Source: a bacterium (GTDB taxonomy: Bacteria > Patescibacteria > Microgenomatia > UBA1400 > UBA12108). From it: a stretch of 64,000 bases of DNA. The position numbers and the translations under genes are program-made. The notes under the pieces are model-generated. The model made no database searches. It saw only the letters and a program-made list of their open reading frames with translations, and was not told the origin of the DNA. This document shows, one piece after another, positions 43,156 through 55,225 of the stretch. How positions within the stretch are numbered: the first letter of the stretch is position 1; each line of letters opens with the position of its first letter. The DNA lies in contig JAJYKS010000001.1 of NCBI GenBank assembly GCA_021788365.1, positions 1-64,000 on the forward strand, read 5' to 3'.

Positions 43156-46100
43156 GTGCGGTGCGAGCGGCGGAACCAGAGGTAAAGCACCAGCGAGAGG
43201 AGAACCGCGAGAAGGACCACAAGTGGCCAGAACCACCAGTTGTTGATGAGTGCCTGGAGGTAATTATTTGTCGTGGCCCCCAGCACGCTCCCCATAGATT
43301 CGGGTGAGGGTGAGGCGGAGGGGGTGGCGACGGTTTGTGCGCCTAAGACTTGTGGTGCAGGGAGAAATCCGGCAGCGGGAGCCCCAGGAGCAACTCCGGC
43401 GGCACCGGCTATGGCACCGGTCCCAACCTCGTTGGAATTACCACTACTATTACCGGCCCCGTCTTTGGCGCGGACGACAAAGTAATACGTGCCGGCACCG
43501 AGGCCGTTCACAGTGTAGGTGGTTACGTTGCCAACATTGGCACCATAGATATAGTTACCCGGAGCCGTGCCGTACCATAAGGTATAGGCGGAAGCGCCGG
43601 CGACGGCTGTCCAGCCAAGTGTAGCGGAGCCGGCGGCGGCGCCGGTTAGCGTGAGCGTGGGAGCGGCAGGAGCAGTACGGTCTACCGTCAGGGTGACGGA
43701 GGCGTCTTTACTATGTCCCTCGCCGTCAAAGGCGATGACTTTGACGTTCCAGTCACCTTCAGCGGTCAACTGATCGATGGTGTAGCTACGAACATCGCTA
43801 CCCACTGAGGCAGAGTGGAACGTATCGCCAAGCTTCCACTCGACTACGTAGTGGTCTATGCCCACATTGTCGGTTGCGGCGTCCCATTTGACGGTCGCGG
43901 TCGTTCCGCTGGTCGGGTTTGGTGAGACGGAGACATTCTGGGGGCCATTCGTGAGCTCGGTCGCGTCGTACCGAATATTCTTGATGCCCGTGTCACTCCA
44001 GTTATCGGCCAAATCTTCGGCGCGATAGTAAAGGACGTGGCCGCCCTCTCCTGGAGTAAGGAACGGAGCGGTGTAGGTGGTCCAGGCTCCGGCCTCACTA
44101 TCCCACTGGTACTGGATAGTCTGAATGTTGTTTACATCTGTCGCTGTGAGGGTAATCGTCGGATTTGTGACAAACCATCCGTTGCCTCCGTCGGGACTAG
44201 CGGGACTTGTAGCCAGCGCAACCTCGGGAATGGTATGGTCGTAGACCACGGTGAGGGTGTAGGTATTTTCGACGTTGCCGGCGAGGTCGGTCGCGTGGGA
44301 TTTGAGCGTGTAGCTACCCTCTCCCGGGGAAGTCAAACCGTCATAGTACCACGTGCCACCCTCACTATTGTAGGTTGCAGGAAGAAGTATCTCTCCTTCG
44401 CTATCTACAAATGACTCACCGTCGAAATATTGTCCCGCGGAATTTTCGATCGAGATATTTACCCCGGTGACTCCACTAAGGTTGTCGGTGGCTGTTCCCT
44501 GGATGGAGCCGGTCCAACTATTGGTATAGACGGTGCTACCAGATCCCTCGTTGGTGGGGAAAGTGATGACACTGGTGGGCGCGGTATTGTCGACGGTCAC
44601 CGTTTTGGTCGTGACTGACCCGGCGTTTTTGTTTCCGGCGGCGTCACGTGCCTCGAGATCGATAGTATAGGTTCCGTCGCTGACGCCGAGGGTATTCCAG
44701 GTGAAGAGTAATTTGTTTACGAACGAGTTTGTGTCGGAAACGGTTCCTGGACCGGCGACAACATGGTTCGTAGAATTTGTAATAACCGTATAGTAATGGT
44801 CGGGATTGGCGTCTTGGACGCTGCCACGAATGTCTACAGAGCCGCGAAGGAGAGAAATTACAGGGGCGGTGAGTGAAACGGTGGGGGCGGTGTGGTCGTA
44901 CGTGACGACAAAGGGACTCGAATATGTGGAGCAGTTACCGGCGGCGTCGCAGGCACTAAACGCAAAGTAGTGCGTCCCCTCCCCCTGAGAGAAATGATCG
45001 TTATATACCCCCAAAGAACTGGAGTACGCACTAAGGTTGGTTGGATTCCATGGTGTTCCGATTTTGTAAACTGAACCGGTAATGTTATTCCAATACTTTA
45101 GCTGGTAGCGGGTTGTGTCGGGTGAGGAGGAGAGGTTAAAAGTAAAGGTGGATGAACTGGTATATCCGTTTGGTGGCACGCTAATGCTATTTGCGGTGAG
45201 CGTGGCTGTTGGGATAACGGGCGCAACAGTGTCCAAAGTAACATTCCAGATTGGACTCCAGGCGCTCACGTTTCCGGCTGCATCAATCGCTCTCACTTGC
45301 CAGTACCAAGTTCCGTCTGGTGCCCCCGAAGAGTGGATCATGTTGGTGGGGAGTACTCCGGAATGCCATAAACCAGTGGTCAATATTCCCCCCACCTGGG
45401 TAGGGTTCATTGATGACTGAAATTCGTACGTAATCGGAGAAATATCCGACGAAGCGTTCCAGTTGAAATCAAAATTGTTTGTCGGGATGGTCGTTCCGTT
45501 GGGTGTACCATTTGTGGGTACGGTGGGTGCGGTTCCGTCAATGGTTACTGCCCAAGGTCCAGACCAGTCACTACAATTGTCAGCGCTATCACATGCCTGT
45601 ACTTGCCAGTAGTAGAGATGGTCAGCAGAACCCGAAGCGTTTATTTGTGAGACTGTTCCAGTATTTGCATTGTAAATCGGTGACGATAAGCTGTTGTGTG
45701 CACCTGTAGCAGGGTTGTAAGAGGATTGATAACGATAAGTTACGGGCAGATTTAGGCTATCACTATCTGTCCAGTCGAGGAACAGACCGGTTGGTTGTAC
45801 GTGAGATCCATCTGCGGGACTAACCAAGTTAGGGACAGCTGGGGTAACATTGCTTGAAGAATCACTAAAGTTGTCGATCAAGAAACCTTTACCACTATCG
45901 GCTGAGGTAGCGGTGCCACTCTCACGGAATAAGACGGTTTTGACAATTCGGGGACTTGGCTCAGCAGAAGCTTCGCTGTCATATCGATAGTAGTTTTCCC
46001 ACGAGGTGCCCGTATGCACGAGCGACCCGTCAACATAAACTTTCACAACATCGTTAGAAGGACCCTCTACAAAGTCCATCACAAATTTGAAGGTATGGGG

Positions 46101-48008
46101 GATTGTACGATCCAGCCCTGAAGCAATTTGGGTTCCGACAAAATTGGCGGGATTAGACGTTCCTTGAACATCGTAAAAATAAACATCCAGTCCAGAACTA
46201 CCGTCTACAACATTTAAGTAACTCATGCGCGAGCCATCGCCGCGGTCTGGTGAAATAGAGAGGTGCATTCCTGGTTGTTGGGCATTGGGGACAGCAGAGG
46301 CAATGTCGAATTGCGCCTCGTAATGATTTTGACGGGTGCCGAGCGCAAATGAACCACTAGTAGCAGAGGTTTCCCCGGCACCATTCGCCGTAGGTGGGGC
46401 AAAAATTTGATCACCAAACGAGCCGCTGGTAATAGAGTCGGAGATACGCAAGGTTTTGCAACCAAAGCTAGGATAGCCATAGACGTTATCCACGACTGCT
46501 TGGTCATATGATCCGGTAATACTCCAGCCATTCTGACCATTGACTGAACCAAGTGTTGAAGTGTCGAAGCTGCCGGCGTTGCACGCAGGCATTGTTGCAA
46601 AATTGAACGTCTGGCCACCGAAAATGGCTTGGCTAACCCAAGCGACTGTCCCATTGGAATTGTCATGATAGGCATTGCCCATGCCAAGACGGAGATAAGC
46701 TCTCACAACATTAAGTCCTGAGTATTCTGTAGCAAGCGTACCGAGGGATACTAAAGGATTCCCCGTAGTGTCTCCGGACATGTTATTCCATTTCTGCCAC
46801 ATTCCTGCCGCTGCATTTACGGTATGCCAACCAGTTGGATTTGAGGTTGGCACAAACTGGTAAGTTGTATTGTCAGATCTATCCCCAATAACTCCTGTGT
46901 CAATTTCAATTGTCATCCAGACGGGGAGAGTGCCATATTGATTCTGGACGTCGTAGCTCAACGTTTGTGAGGCAAAATTATTGATTGTATCTGTTAGTTG
47001 GAAGCCAAAAAGACCTTCGTCTTCATACACGTGATCGTTGGGATCAATAGTAAGTCCGGCTTTAATAATGCCAGCTTCTCGACCATCATAAATGGTTGTA
47101 GTACCCGGAGACCCAGCGACATATCCATTATTTGGACCGTAATAGGCAGAGTAAACTCCACCGCCACCGGGTGCGGCATAGTTAGGCTGTAAGTTTGTCA
47201 CTACAAAAATCGTGAAGTGGGTGAGGCCGGGGATGGTGACAATGGATGGGACGGCGGAGACGCTCGCTGCGGAGGTAAAAGTTTTGCCATCTTCGGAATA
47301 CTGGACGCCAACGTTGGTTTTCTGTGAGGGGTTGGGGAGGGTGAGATTGTAGGTGAAGGAGCCATCACTCATCGTAGAGGTGATCTCATAGGCGGTCGAC
47401 GTGAGCGCTCCCGATTCTTTTACCTGTGCGTCAGTTAGAGTTATTTCGTGAAAAGTAATGGTACCAGGAGTGGCGGGGAGCGAAGTAAAAGAGACGGAAA
47501 CATCTTGATTAAATGGAGCGTGATAGGTGGCGCCGGTTACTAGGTCACCATAGGTCGCTGGGTCAGCGAGCCATGCAGTTTCGGATGCGGTGAGATCTAG
47601 GCTAGAAGAGGTAGGAGTCGCCACGAGGCGAAGGGTGGAGCCATCAACGACAAAATACTGGGCAGTGGTGCCGGTCTTGAAGATACCGCGCTCGACTGTT
47701 TCGGGCGTACCTACCCCTGCTGACTTTGTTCCGGCATAGACGGTCGCGGGTAGAGTTCCCTGCACCCCATCCATTTTTGTCGGTGTTTGGTAGTACAAAT
47801 AATAGTTAGCGCCGGTGGGGCCGGAAAGCGTAAAGTCGTGAGCATCTGCACCATAGCTCACGCTCGGCGAGGAATCGGCCGCCATAACCGGAGTTGCTAG
47901 AAGAAAGGCTGGAGCTATCGAATTGAAAATGGTGGCAAGAATGAGCAGACAACTGAGTGTGAAACGCGAAAAAAATCGATGAAAACCCCGTACCATTCTG
48001 CTGTTCAT
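43152..48008 (-). CDS. Giant surface protein with lectin-like and Ig/FN3-like domains
   Basis: Starting at the ATG at 48008 gives 1618 residues; a longer frame begins with TTG and is less likely. Parts: signal peptide (1-45); an N-terminal beta domain to about 290; a concanavalin-like domain near 500-730 (MHLSISPDRGDGSRMSYLNV, VYVDGSLVHTG); then about seven Ig-like repeats with DGTAPTVP and YDHTAPTVS starts; a fibronectin type III-like domain near 1440-1530; and a C-terminal helix with RRSHRT. VLGA motifs precede the helix, but there is no LPxTG. It is likely an anchored adhesin binding carbohydrate on another cell. It is the largest gene of the window. Confidence 0.75.
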   Translation of the reverse strand: MNSRMVRGFHRFFSRFTLSCLLILATIFNSIAPAFLLATPVMAADSSPSVSYGADAHDFTLSGPTGANYYLYYQTPTKMDGVQGTLPATVYAGTKSAGVGTPETVERGIFKTGTTAQYFVVDGSTLRLVATPTSSSLDLTASETAWLADPATYGDLVTGATYHAPFNQDVSVSFTSLPATPGTITFHEITLTDAQVKESGALTSTAYEITSTMSDGSFTYNLTLPNPSQKTNVGVQYSEDGKTFTSAASVSAVPSIVTIPGLTHFTIFVVTNLQPNYAAPGGGGVYSAYYGPNNGYVAGSPGTTTIYDGREAGIIKAGLTIDPNDHVYEDEGLFGFQLTDTINNFASQTLSYDVQNQYGTLPVWMTIEIDTGVIGDRSDNTTYQFVPTSNPTGWHTVNAAAGMWQKWNNMSGDTTGNPLVSLGTLATEYSGLNVVRAYLRLGMGNAYHDNSNGTVAWVSQAIFGGQTFNFATMPACNAGSFDTSTLGSVNGQNGWSITGSYDQAVVDNVYGYPSFGCKTLRISDSITSGSFGDQIFAPPTANGAGETSATSGSFALGTRQNHYEAQFDIASAVPNAQQPGMHLSISPDRGDGSRMSYLNVVDGSSGLDVYFYDVQGTSNPANFVGTQIASGLDRTIPHTFKFVMDFVEGPSNDVVKVYVDGSLVHTGTSWENYYRYDSEASAEPSPRIVKTVLFRESGTATSADSGKGFLIDNFSDSSSNVTPAVPNLVSPADGSHVQPTGLFLDWTDSDSLNLPVTYRYQSSYNPATGAHNSLSSPIYNANTGTVSQINASGSADHLYYWQVQACDSADNCSDWSGPWAVTIDGTAPTVPTNGTPNGTTIPTNNFDFNWNASSDISPITYEFQSSMNPTQVGGILTTGLWHSGVLPTNMIHSSGAPDGTWYWQVRAIDAAGNVSAWSPIWNVTLDTVAPVIPTATLTANSISVPPNGYTSSSTFTFNLSSSPDTTRYQLKYWNNITGSVYKIGTPWNPTNLSAYSSSLGVYNDHFSQGEGTHYFAFSACDAAGNCSTYSSPFVVTYDHTAPTVSLTAPVISLLRGSVDIRGSVQDANPDHYYTVITNSTNHVVAGPGTVSDTNSFVNKLLFTWNTLGVSDGTYTIDLEARDAAGNKNAGSVTTKTVTVDNTAPTSVITFPTNEGSGSTVYTNSWTGSIQGTATDNLSGVTGVNISIENSAGQYFDGESFVDSEGEILLPATYNSEGGTWYYDGLTSPGEGSYTLKSHATDLAGNVENTYTLTVVYDHTIPEVALATSPASPDGGNGWFVTNPTITLTATDVNNIQTIQYQWDSEAGAWTTYTAPFLTPGEGGHVLYYRAEDLADNWSDTGIKNIRYDATELTNGPQNVSVSPNPTSGTTATVKWDAATDNVGIDHYVVEWKLGDTFHSASVGSDVRSYTIDQLTAEGDWNVKVIAFDGEGHSKDASVTLTVDRTAPAAPTLTLTGAAAGSATLGWTAVAGASAYTLWYGTAPGNYIYGANVGNVTTYTVNGLGAGTYYFVVRAKDGAGNSSGNSNEVGTGAIAGAAGVAPGAPAAGFLPAPQVLGAQTVATPSASPSPESMGSVLGATTNNYLQALINNWWFWPLVVLLAVLLSLVLYLWFRRSHRT

Positions 48009-48060
48009 TAAAACTCTCTTGGGCAGATTACTATTTATCGTCTGCGACAAGTATACACCT

Positions 48061-48110
48061 TTGTGCAACCCTCATAGCAACTACTATAATCTTGATAGCT
48101 TCCGATATAC
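48061..48110. promoter_or_regulatory. Control block shared with the 39984-40036 region
   Basis: CCCT, a few variable bases, GCAACTACTATAAT and then GC-TCCGAT match the sequence at 39993-40034. On the plus strand it reads TTGTGC-N18-TATAAT (48061-48090). On the minus strand TATAGT at 48083-48088 could be the -10 of the giant surface protein gene. Confidence 0.5.
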
Positions 48111-48123
48111 TTCAGAGACTTAC

Positions 48124-48146
48124 AAAAAATCCCCCTTGCGGGGGAT
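48124..48146 (-). terminator. Intrinsic terminator after 5S rRNA
   Basis: On the minus strand ATCCCCC-GCAA-GGGGGAT followed by a run of six T (48124-48130 overlaps the last stem base). It closes the tRNA-Ala-23S-5S transcript. Confidence 0.85.
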
Positions 48147-48172
48147 GTTCTATTCATTGGCGACACTATTGC

Positions 48173-48288
48173 TCCGGCAATGACCTATTTTCGCGGTGGG
48201 TTGCCCCACAACTATCGTCGGCGCTTTCGCGTTTCACGACTCTGTTCGGAATGGGAAGAGGTGGGACCACGAGGCTCCAATCACCGGA
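48173..48288 (-). rRNA. 5S ribosomal RNA
   Basis: The minus strand has CCGGTGATTGGAGCC at the 5' end, CCCATTCCGAACAG in loop B/C, and ends ATTGCCGG, pairing with the 5' end. The mature ends are set by the pairing and may be 1-2 nt off. A further stem of about 14 bp outside the mature ends (GCGACA... with ...TGTCGC) is the processing stem. Confidence 0.9.
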
Positions 48289-48729
48289 ACAATACTGTCG
48301 CCAATGTTAATGTACTAACCCACGCCGCTACGCAAGCGGCGGGGTTTAATGGACGTTGTCCATTAAAAAGTGAAGAGTAAGATTGCAGTATCAAACTACT
48401 CGTTTGATCATGCGTCTCGTCCGAAGGACGAGCCGTCAATCACCATAATAAATTATGATGTTGGCGGACGGGTTAGCTAAACACTTTGCAGTGCGTACAC
48501 TTCCCGCCGATAACCTGGTGGTCTCCCAGGGATCTATCGTCCACCCGAAGGTGGACAAGGAATCCTTATCTTGGGGTATGTTTCCCGCTTAGATGCTTTC
48601 AGCGGTTATCATGTATCAACGTAGCTACTCTGCGATGCGCCTGACGGCTACAACAGAAACACTAGCGGTTGACTCACTCCGGTCCTCTCGTACTAAGAGC
48701 GACTCCCCTCAAGATTCCAACGCTGGTAA

Positions 48730-48772
<43 letters not shown>

Positions 48773-48800
48773 ACGTAGCGCTTTAATGGGCGAACAGACC

Positions 48801-48831
<31 letters not shown>

Positions 48832-48843
48832 CGCTGAGCCGAC

Positions 48844-49137
48844 CAAAAACCTGATGTAGATAGAAATTATTGGTTGCGTCACGTATTACTACGTGTTTGG
48901 ACTATATCTTTATCACGGATATTCTTGTATTCCACGAATATCGTATGAATGTTGGCGTATGAATGCAGTATCTTCCGCATTCTCATGCTGCAGGACGCAG
49001 CAATCAGTCTCTACGGGGTCTCATACTATCTATTTCTAGAAGGTATTCGACTTCCCACGGGGTTGACCTTAATTGTTCAAGTTAAGGCTTTCTCCGTTAT
49101 TAGCCAAATTTACCCTCGACATGTTTGGGTGTTGTCT
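48844..49137 (-). ncRNA. Group I intron without ORF at E. coli 23S position 2504
   Basis: The intron separates ACCTCGAT from GTCGGCTC in the peptidyl-transferase loop. The 5' exon CCUCGAU pairs with the internal guide GUCGAGG, ending in the required U-G pair. GAGACUGA and AAGAUAUAGUCC are the two strands of P7, and the last base is G as expected. It is 294 nt long with no open frame, so it is a minimal self-splicing intron. Confidence 0.85.
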
Positions 49138-49639
49138 ATCGAGGTAGCGAACTGCACCGTCGCTGTGGACGCTCAGGTGCAACTACTCTGTTATCCCCGG
49201 AGTAGCTTTTATCCGATAAGCCCGGCACCTCCCACGAAGTGCACGAGGATCACTAGGTCCGACTTTCGTCTCTGCTTGACTTGTAGGTCTCACAGTCAGG
49301 CATCCTTTTGCCCTTGCACTATCATTCCGATTTCCATCCGGAATTAGGATACCTTTGCGCGCTTGCGGTACTCTTTAGCAAGCAACCTCCCCAGTTAAAC
49401 TGCCTCCCAGACAGTGTCCTCTCCCACGATCCAGTGGGATAAGTGAGAAACTCACGTTTCGAAGAGTGGTATTACATGATCGGCTTGCGCCTCCCACCTA
49501 TGCTACACAGTCAAAACATAAATCTCAGTGTCAAGGTACAGTAAAGCTTCACGGGGTCTTTTTGTCCTGTTACCAGTAGGCCGCATCTTCACAGCCATTT
49601 CAATTTCGCCGAGTCCCCCCTCAAGACAGTCTCGAAGTT

Positions 49640-50288
<649 letters not shown>

Positions 50289-52446
50289 ACCATAGAACAG
50301 TTATAGTTACTGCTGCCGTTCACCGGGGCTTCGATCAAAGGCTATCCCGAACAAGTCGGGGTTACCCTCTCAATTAACCTTCCGGCACTGGGCAGGCCTC
50401 AGCCCGTATACGTTGACTTGCGTCTTCGCACAGACCTGTGTTTTTGTTAAACAGTCACTTCGAGTTATTTATCTGCGTTCCATACATTGATACAAGTACC
50501 AACATACAGAATAGGCATCTCCCTAAGTTACGCCTAGTTGATTTGCCGAGTTCCTTAAGGGAGGTTCTCTCGCTCACCTTGGTATTCTCTACCAGTTCAC
50601 CTGTGTCGGTTTGCGGTACGGATATAGAACATTCTCGTTGCGAAGGTTTTCTTGGATCTAGAAAGTGGGCAGAGTCACCGCGGCCGAAACCGCAATTCCC
50701 CATCACGCCTCGGGTCATAACGCCGGCTACGGATTTGCCAATAGCCAACTACCTTAACGCTTGGACGCCAATTCAATAAGACGCCCTGCTCTTCCCTGAC
50801 CGTCACTCCCCAACTAATAATGAACGCCCTATAGGACCGGAATATCAACCGGTAATCCATCGGCTACGCCGGCATTACACCAGCCTCACCTTAGGGCCGC
50901 CTCACCCCACGTCGACGAACGTTGCGTGGGAAACCTTGAACATTCGGTGTGGAGGATTCTCACCTCCATCTCGCTACTCATCCCGCCATTCTCACTTCTA
51001 ACCGCTCCACCGCAGCTTACACTGCGACTTCACCGCTGTTAGAACGCTCCCCTACCAGTCATCTCGAATAAATTCGAGATAAATCCGCAATTTCGGTACA
51101 TAGCTTGAGCCTCGATGAGTCTTCGGCGCCACTATCCATCGACTAGTGAGCTGTTACGCTTTCTTTCAAGGATGGCTGCTTCTGAGCCGACCTCCTAGCT
51201 GTTTATGGACAATGACTTCCTTGAACCACTTAGCTATGATTTAGAGACCTTAATTGGCGATCTGGGGTGTTTCCCTTTTGTGCCTGGAACTTAGCTCCCA
51301 GGCGCTGACTCCCGAGATAAACATGCGCAGTATTCGGAGTTTGATAAAGTGAAGCGCCTTGCGACGCCGCACCTTTTCAGTGCTCTACCCCCACCCATGC
51401 ATTACTCGAGGCTATACCTAAATATATTTCGGGGAGAACCAGCTATCTCCGGGTTCGATTGGTATATTGCCTCTAACCACAAGTCCTCCAAGACTTTTGC
51501 AGCAGTCACTGGTTCGGCCCTTCCCCCAATTTTACTTGGGGTTCAGCCTGCTCATGGTTAGCTCACTCCGGTTTCGGGTCTTGGCCACACTGCTTGACGG
51601 ACTATTCATCCTCGCTTTCACTACGCCTCCGTGACGATATCACTTAGACTAGCAGTATAGGCAAACTCGACGGGTCATTCTTCAATAGGCACGACATCAT
51701 CCCTTGCGGGACTTTGTCTGTTTGTTAGCACACAGTTTCAGGTACTATTTCATTGGGTGTCTCACCCTTCTTTTCACCTTTCCCTCACGGTACTCGTTCA
51801 CTATCGGTCATATTGTGTATTTAGCCTTACCCCGTGGTCGGGGTAGATTCCGCAGGGAGTTTGCCGTCTCCCAACGTACTCAGGTGCCAAATTAACGTTA
51901 GCTTGATTTCGTATACGAGATTTTCACTCTCTATGATCACCTATTCCACGGTGTTCTACTATCTTGCCAACATCGTATATCTGGTCCTACAACACCATAA
52001 TAAATTATGGTTTGGGCTATTCCCTGTTCGCTCACCGCTTACTAAGGGAATCTCATTCGATTTCTTTTCCTTCGGTTACTTAGATGTTTCAGTTCACCGA
52101 GTTACCCACCCTAGATAAATCCAGGGTTCCGCACTATTGCTAGTGCAGGGATTACTCCATTCGGACACCGCCGGGTCACAGGATCGAGACTCCTCACCGA
52201 CGACTTTCGCGGTCTTGTGCGTCCTTCTTCGGCACAATATGCCAAGGCATCCACTGTATGCTTTATTTGAGTAGCTTGATACAAAATTCAATTCAATTCA
52301 AATTTTAGATGCTTTTCCTACTCTTCACTTGTTAATGTGCAACCTCTCGATTTTACTCGAGGTCATCAGGTATCTTGCGATACTTGAAAGACGAGAGCTT
52401 GAAAGCTCAGTTTTGCATTACTGAACTTTCAAACATGTCGTTTGTG

Positions 52447-52519
52447 TGGACCGTGCCGGGCTCGAACCGGCCACCTCTTCATTGCAAATGAAGTGCTCTA
52501 CCAGATGAGCTAACGGCCC
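52447..52519 (-). tRNA. tRNA-Ala (TGC)
   Basis: The minus strand folds into a 73-nt cloverleaf: GGGCCGT/ACGGTCC acceptor, TTGCAAT-type loop with anticodon TGC, GGTTCGAGC T-loop, discriminator A. CCA is not encoded. It is co-directional with 23S. The 5' end abuts a palindromic repeat at 52518-52541. Confidence 0.95.
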
Positions 52520-52541
52520 TCCTTCGCTAAAGCTACGGAGG
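52518..52541. repeat. Palindromic repeat at the 5' end of tRNA-Ala
   Basis: CCTCC-TTCGCTAAAGCTAC-GGAGG, a relative of the repeat inside the rmlD-like gene at 30252-30277. It touches the first bases of the tRNA and may affect 5' processing. Confidence 0.65.
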
Positions 52542-52595
52542 GCAAAGCCCGTCTTAGCTTACGAGGTACGATCTCTATTAAAGGTGCGAAGGGAT

Positions 52596-52617
52596 TAAAA
52601 ATCCCGCTCAGGCGGGA
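52596..52617 (-). terminator. Terminator-like hairpin in the 23S leader
   Basis: On the minus strand TCCCGC-CTGA-GCGGGA followed by five T. It lies downstream of the 23S promoter candidate and upstream of tRNA-Ala. Either it ends the bcp transcript or it must be read through by anti-terminated rRNA transcription. Confidence 0.6.
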
Positions 52618-52715
52618 CTTCACACGAGATACAAATGACGGCTAAAAAGGCGAGGTAGGTGGGACTATGTAGCGCGTTGTTTGCATAAAGTGGAATTGAC
52701 TCCCGAGCGGACGTA

Positions 52716-52745
52716 ATTGTAACCTACATATACCCTAGCGGTCAA
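52716..52745 (-). promoter_or_regulatory. Promoter candidate of tRNA-Ala-23S-5S
   Basis: On the minus strand TTGACC, 18 nt spacer, TACAAT. GTTACAAT is identical to the -10 region of the 16S promoter candidate at 55299-55326. The predicted start is near 52709. Confidence 0.65.
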
Positions 52746-52780
52746 GGGGGGGAACGTGATAAAATCCACACTGTTGTTTT

Positions 52781-52854
52781 GGGCGATTAGCTCAGCTGGT
52801 TAGAGCGCAGTCCTGATAAGACTGAGGTGCATGGTTCGACTCCATGATCGCCCA
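52781..52854 (+). tRNA. tRNA-Ile (GAT), opposite strand to the rRNA genes
   Basis: The plus strand folds into a 74-nt cloverleaf: GGGCGAT/ATCGCCC acceptor, anticodon loop CTGATAA with GAT, GGTTCGACT T-loop, discriminator A. CCA is not encoded. It lies between the bcp stop (12 bp away) and the divergent 23S promoter. Confidence 0.95.
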
Positions 52855-52866
52855 CCGATATGGCAG

Positions 52867-53337
52867 TTACTGTTTCCCCTGTGTGATATCTGCAAGAACT
52901 TCTTTGGCGTGGGTGACAGGGTTTACCTTTTCGTAGACTTTGTAAATAATTCCTTGTGGATTTATGAGGAATGACGTTCGAGCCGTTCCTATATAGGTGC
53001 GACCCATAAATTTTTTCTCACCCCACACACCATAGTCGGCGACCGTCTTTTTCTCTGTGTCTGCTAGGAGAATAAAGGGAAGATTAAACTTGCGTGCAAA
53101 TTTTTTATGACTTGCGACTGAGTCAGTACTGACGCCCAAAACGACGCAGGTGTGTTTGTCAAAGGTGGGAAAACTGTCGCGTAGAGAGCATGCCTCGGTA
53201 GTGCAGCCCGGTGTGTTGTCTTTGGGATAGAAATACACGAGAACCCATTGGCCTTTGTACTGGGAGAGGGATCGCGTTGTTCCATCTTGGTCAGCGAGCG
53301 TAATTTCTGGAGCAATGTCGCCGACTTTGAGTAGCAT
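52867..53337 (-). CDS. bcp: Thiol peroxidase of the Bcp/PrxQ type
   Basis: This 156-residue peroxiredoxin has FYPKDNTPGCTTEACSLRD, with the peroxidatic cysteine 45 and resolving cysteine 50, the spacing of Bcp proteins, and GVWGEKKFMGRTYIGTARTSFLINPQG. It reduces hydroperoxides using thioredoxin. It sits between the 16S and 23S transcription units. TACAAT at 53344-53349 ends 6 nt before the ATG, so the transcript is probably leaderless; the 16S terminator lies just upstream. Confidence 0.93.
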   Translation of the reverse strand: MLLKVGDIAPEITLADQDGTTRSLSQYKGQWVLVYFYPKDNTPGCTTEACSLRDSFPTFDKHTCVVLGVSTDSVASHKKFARKFNLPFILLADTEKKTVADYGVWGEKKFMGRTYIGTARTSFLINPQGIIYKVYEKVNPVTHAKEVLADITQGKQ

Positions 53338-53343
53338 ACTTAC

Positions 53344-53349
53344 ATTGTA
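53344..53349 (-). promoter_or_regulatory. -10 element of bcp
   Basis: TACAAT on the minus strand, 6 nt before the ATG of bcp. No good -35 is visible. It lies just downstream of the 16S terminator, so bcp would not depend on 16S transcription. Confidence 0.5.
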
Positions 53350-53363
53350 TCAGTAATTAGATA

Positions 53364-53391
53364 CAAAAAATCCCACGGGTTACGTGGGATT
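53364..53391 (-). terminator. Intrinsic terminator of the 16S rRNA transcript
   Basis: On the minus strand AATCCCACG-TAACC-CGTGGGATT followed by TTTTTT. The 9-bp perfect stem lies downstream of the 16S processing stem and upstream of bcp, which separates 16S from 23S. Confidence 0.9.
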
Positions 53392-53416
53392 AGTTTGTTA
53401 GTACGTTTCGCGAAGT

Positions 53417-53443
53417 TCAACTTTTGCAAAGAGATGGTAGCAC
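53417..53443 (-). other. Pre-16S processing stem, 3' arm
   Basis: This stretch pairs with 55078-55103 over about 26 positions (one bulge and one G-U pair), closing the 16S precursor as in RNase III processing stems. Confidence 0.8.
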
Positions 53444-53551
53444 TCGAATTCTTTTAAGGTTCGGTTATGTTTAAACAGATAACCGAACAAATGCTGTGGA
53501 CGTATACAATTCCCCATACAGGGCGGGTCGTGATACCCTTTATACTCCTAG

Positions 53552-55046
<1,495 letters not shown>

Positions 55047-55077
55047 GATTCCTAAAGAATTGCTCAAAAGAAAAACG

Positions 55078-55103
55078 GTACTACCATCTCTTTGAAAAGT
55101 TGA
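55078..55103 (-). other. Pre-16S processing stem, 5' arm
   Basis: Complementary to 53417-53443; together they bracket the mature 16S rRNA. Confidence 0.8.
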
Positions 55104-55170
55104 TAGATTTTTTTCCAATTTACTGCTAAAAAATTGACTATTGTTTGCGTACTATTGTTGTCTATTTATA

Positions 55171-55181
55171 TGTTAAGGAGC
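55171..55181 (-). promoter_or_regulatory. boxA-like antitermination signal in the 16S leader
   Basis: GCTCCTTAACA on the minus strand, one mismatch to the bacterial rRNA boxA core GCTCTTTAACA. A weaker relative, GCACATTAACA, lies at 52330-52340 before 23S. Confidence 0.45.
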
Positions 55182-55195
55182 GAGTATATGTGAGG

Positions 55196-55214
55196 CCCTT
55201 CGACAAGCTCAGGG
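55196..55214. repeat. Short imperfect palindromic repeat in the 16S leader
   Basis: CCCTTCGACAAGCTCAGGG, related to the copies at 23626-23645 and 56182-56204. Confidence 0.6.
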
Positions 55215-55225
55215 TCGTAGACACT

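Noticed and set aside
48430..48475. A/T-rich hairpin (CACCATAATAAATTATGATG) in the 3' part of 23S as a third intron
   Set aside because: It is too short and lacks group I core elements; it fits a variable helix. A similar one occurs at 51992-52012.
50440..50530. Possible further insertion in domain IV of 23S
   Set aside because: Aligned by eye with E. coli the segment is shorter, not longer, so it is normal length variation.
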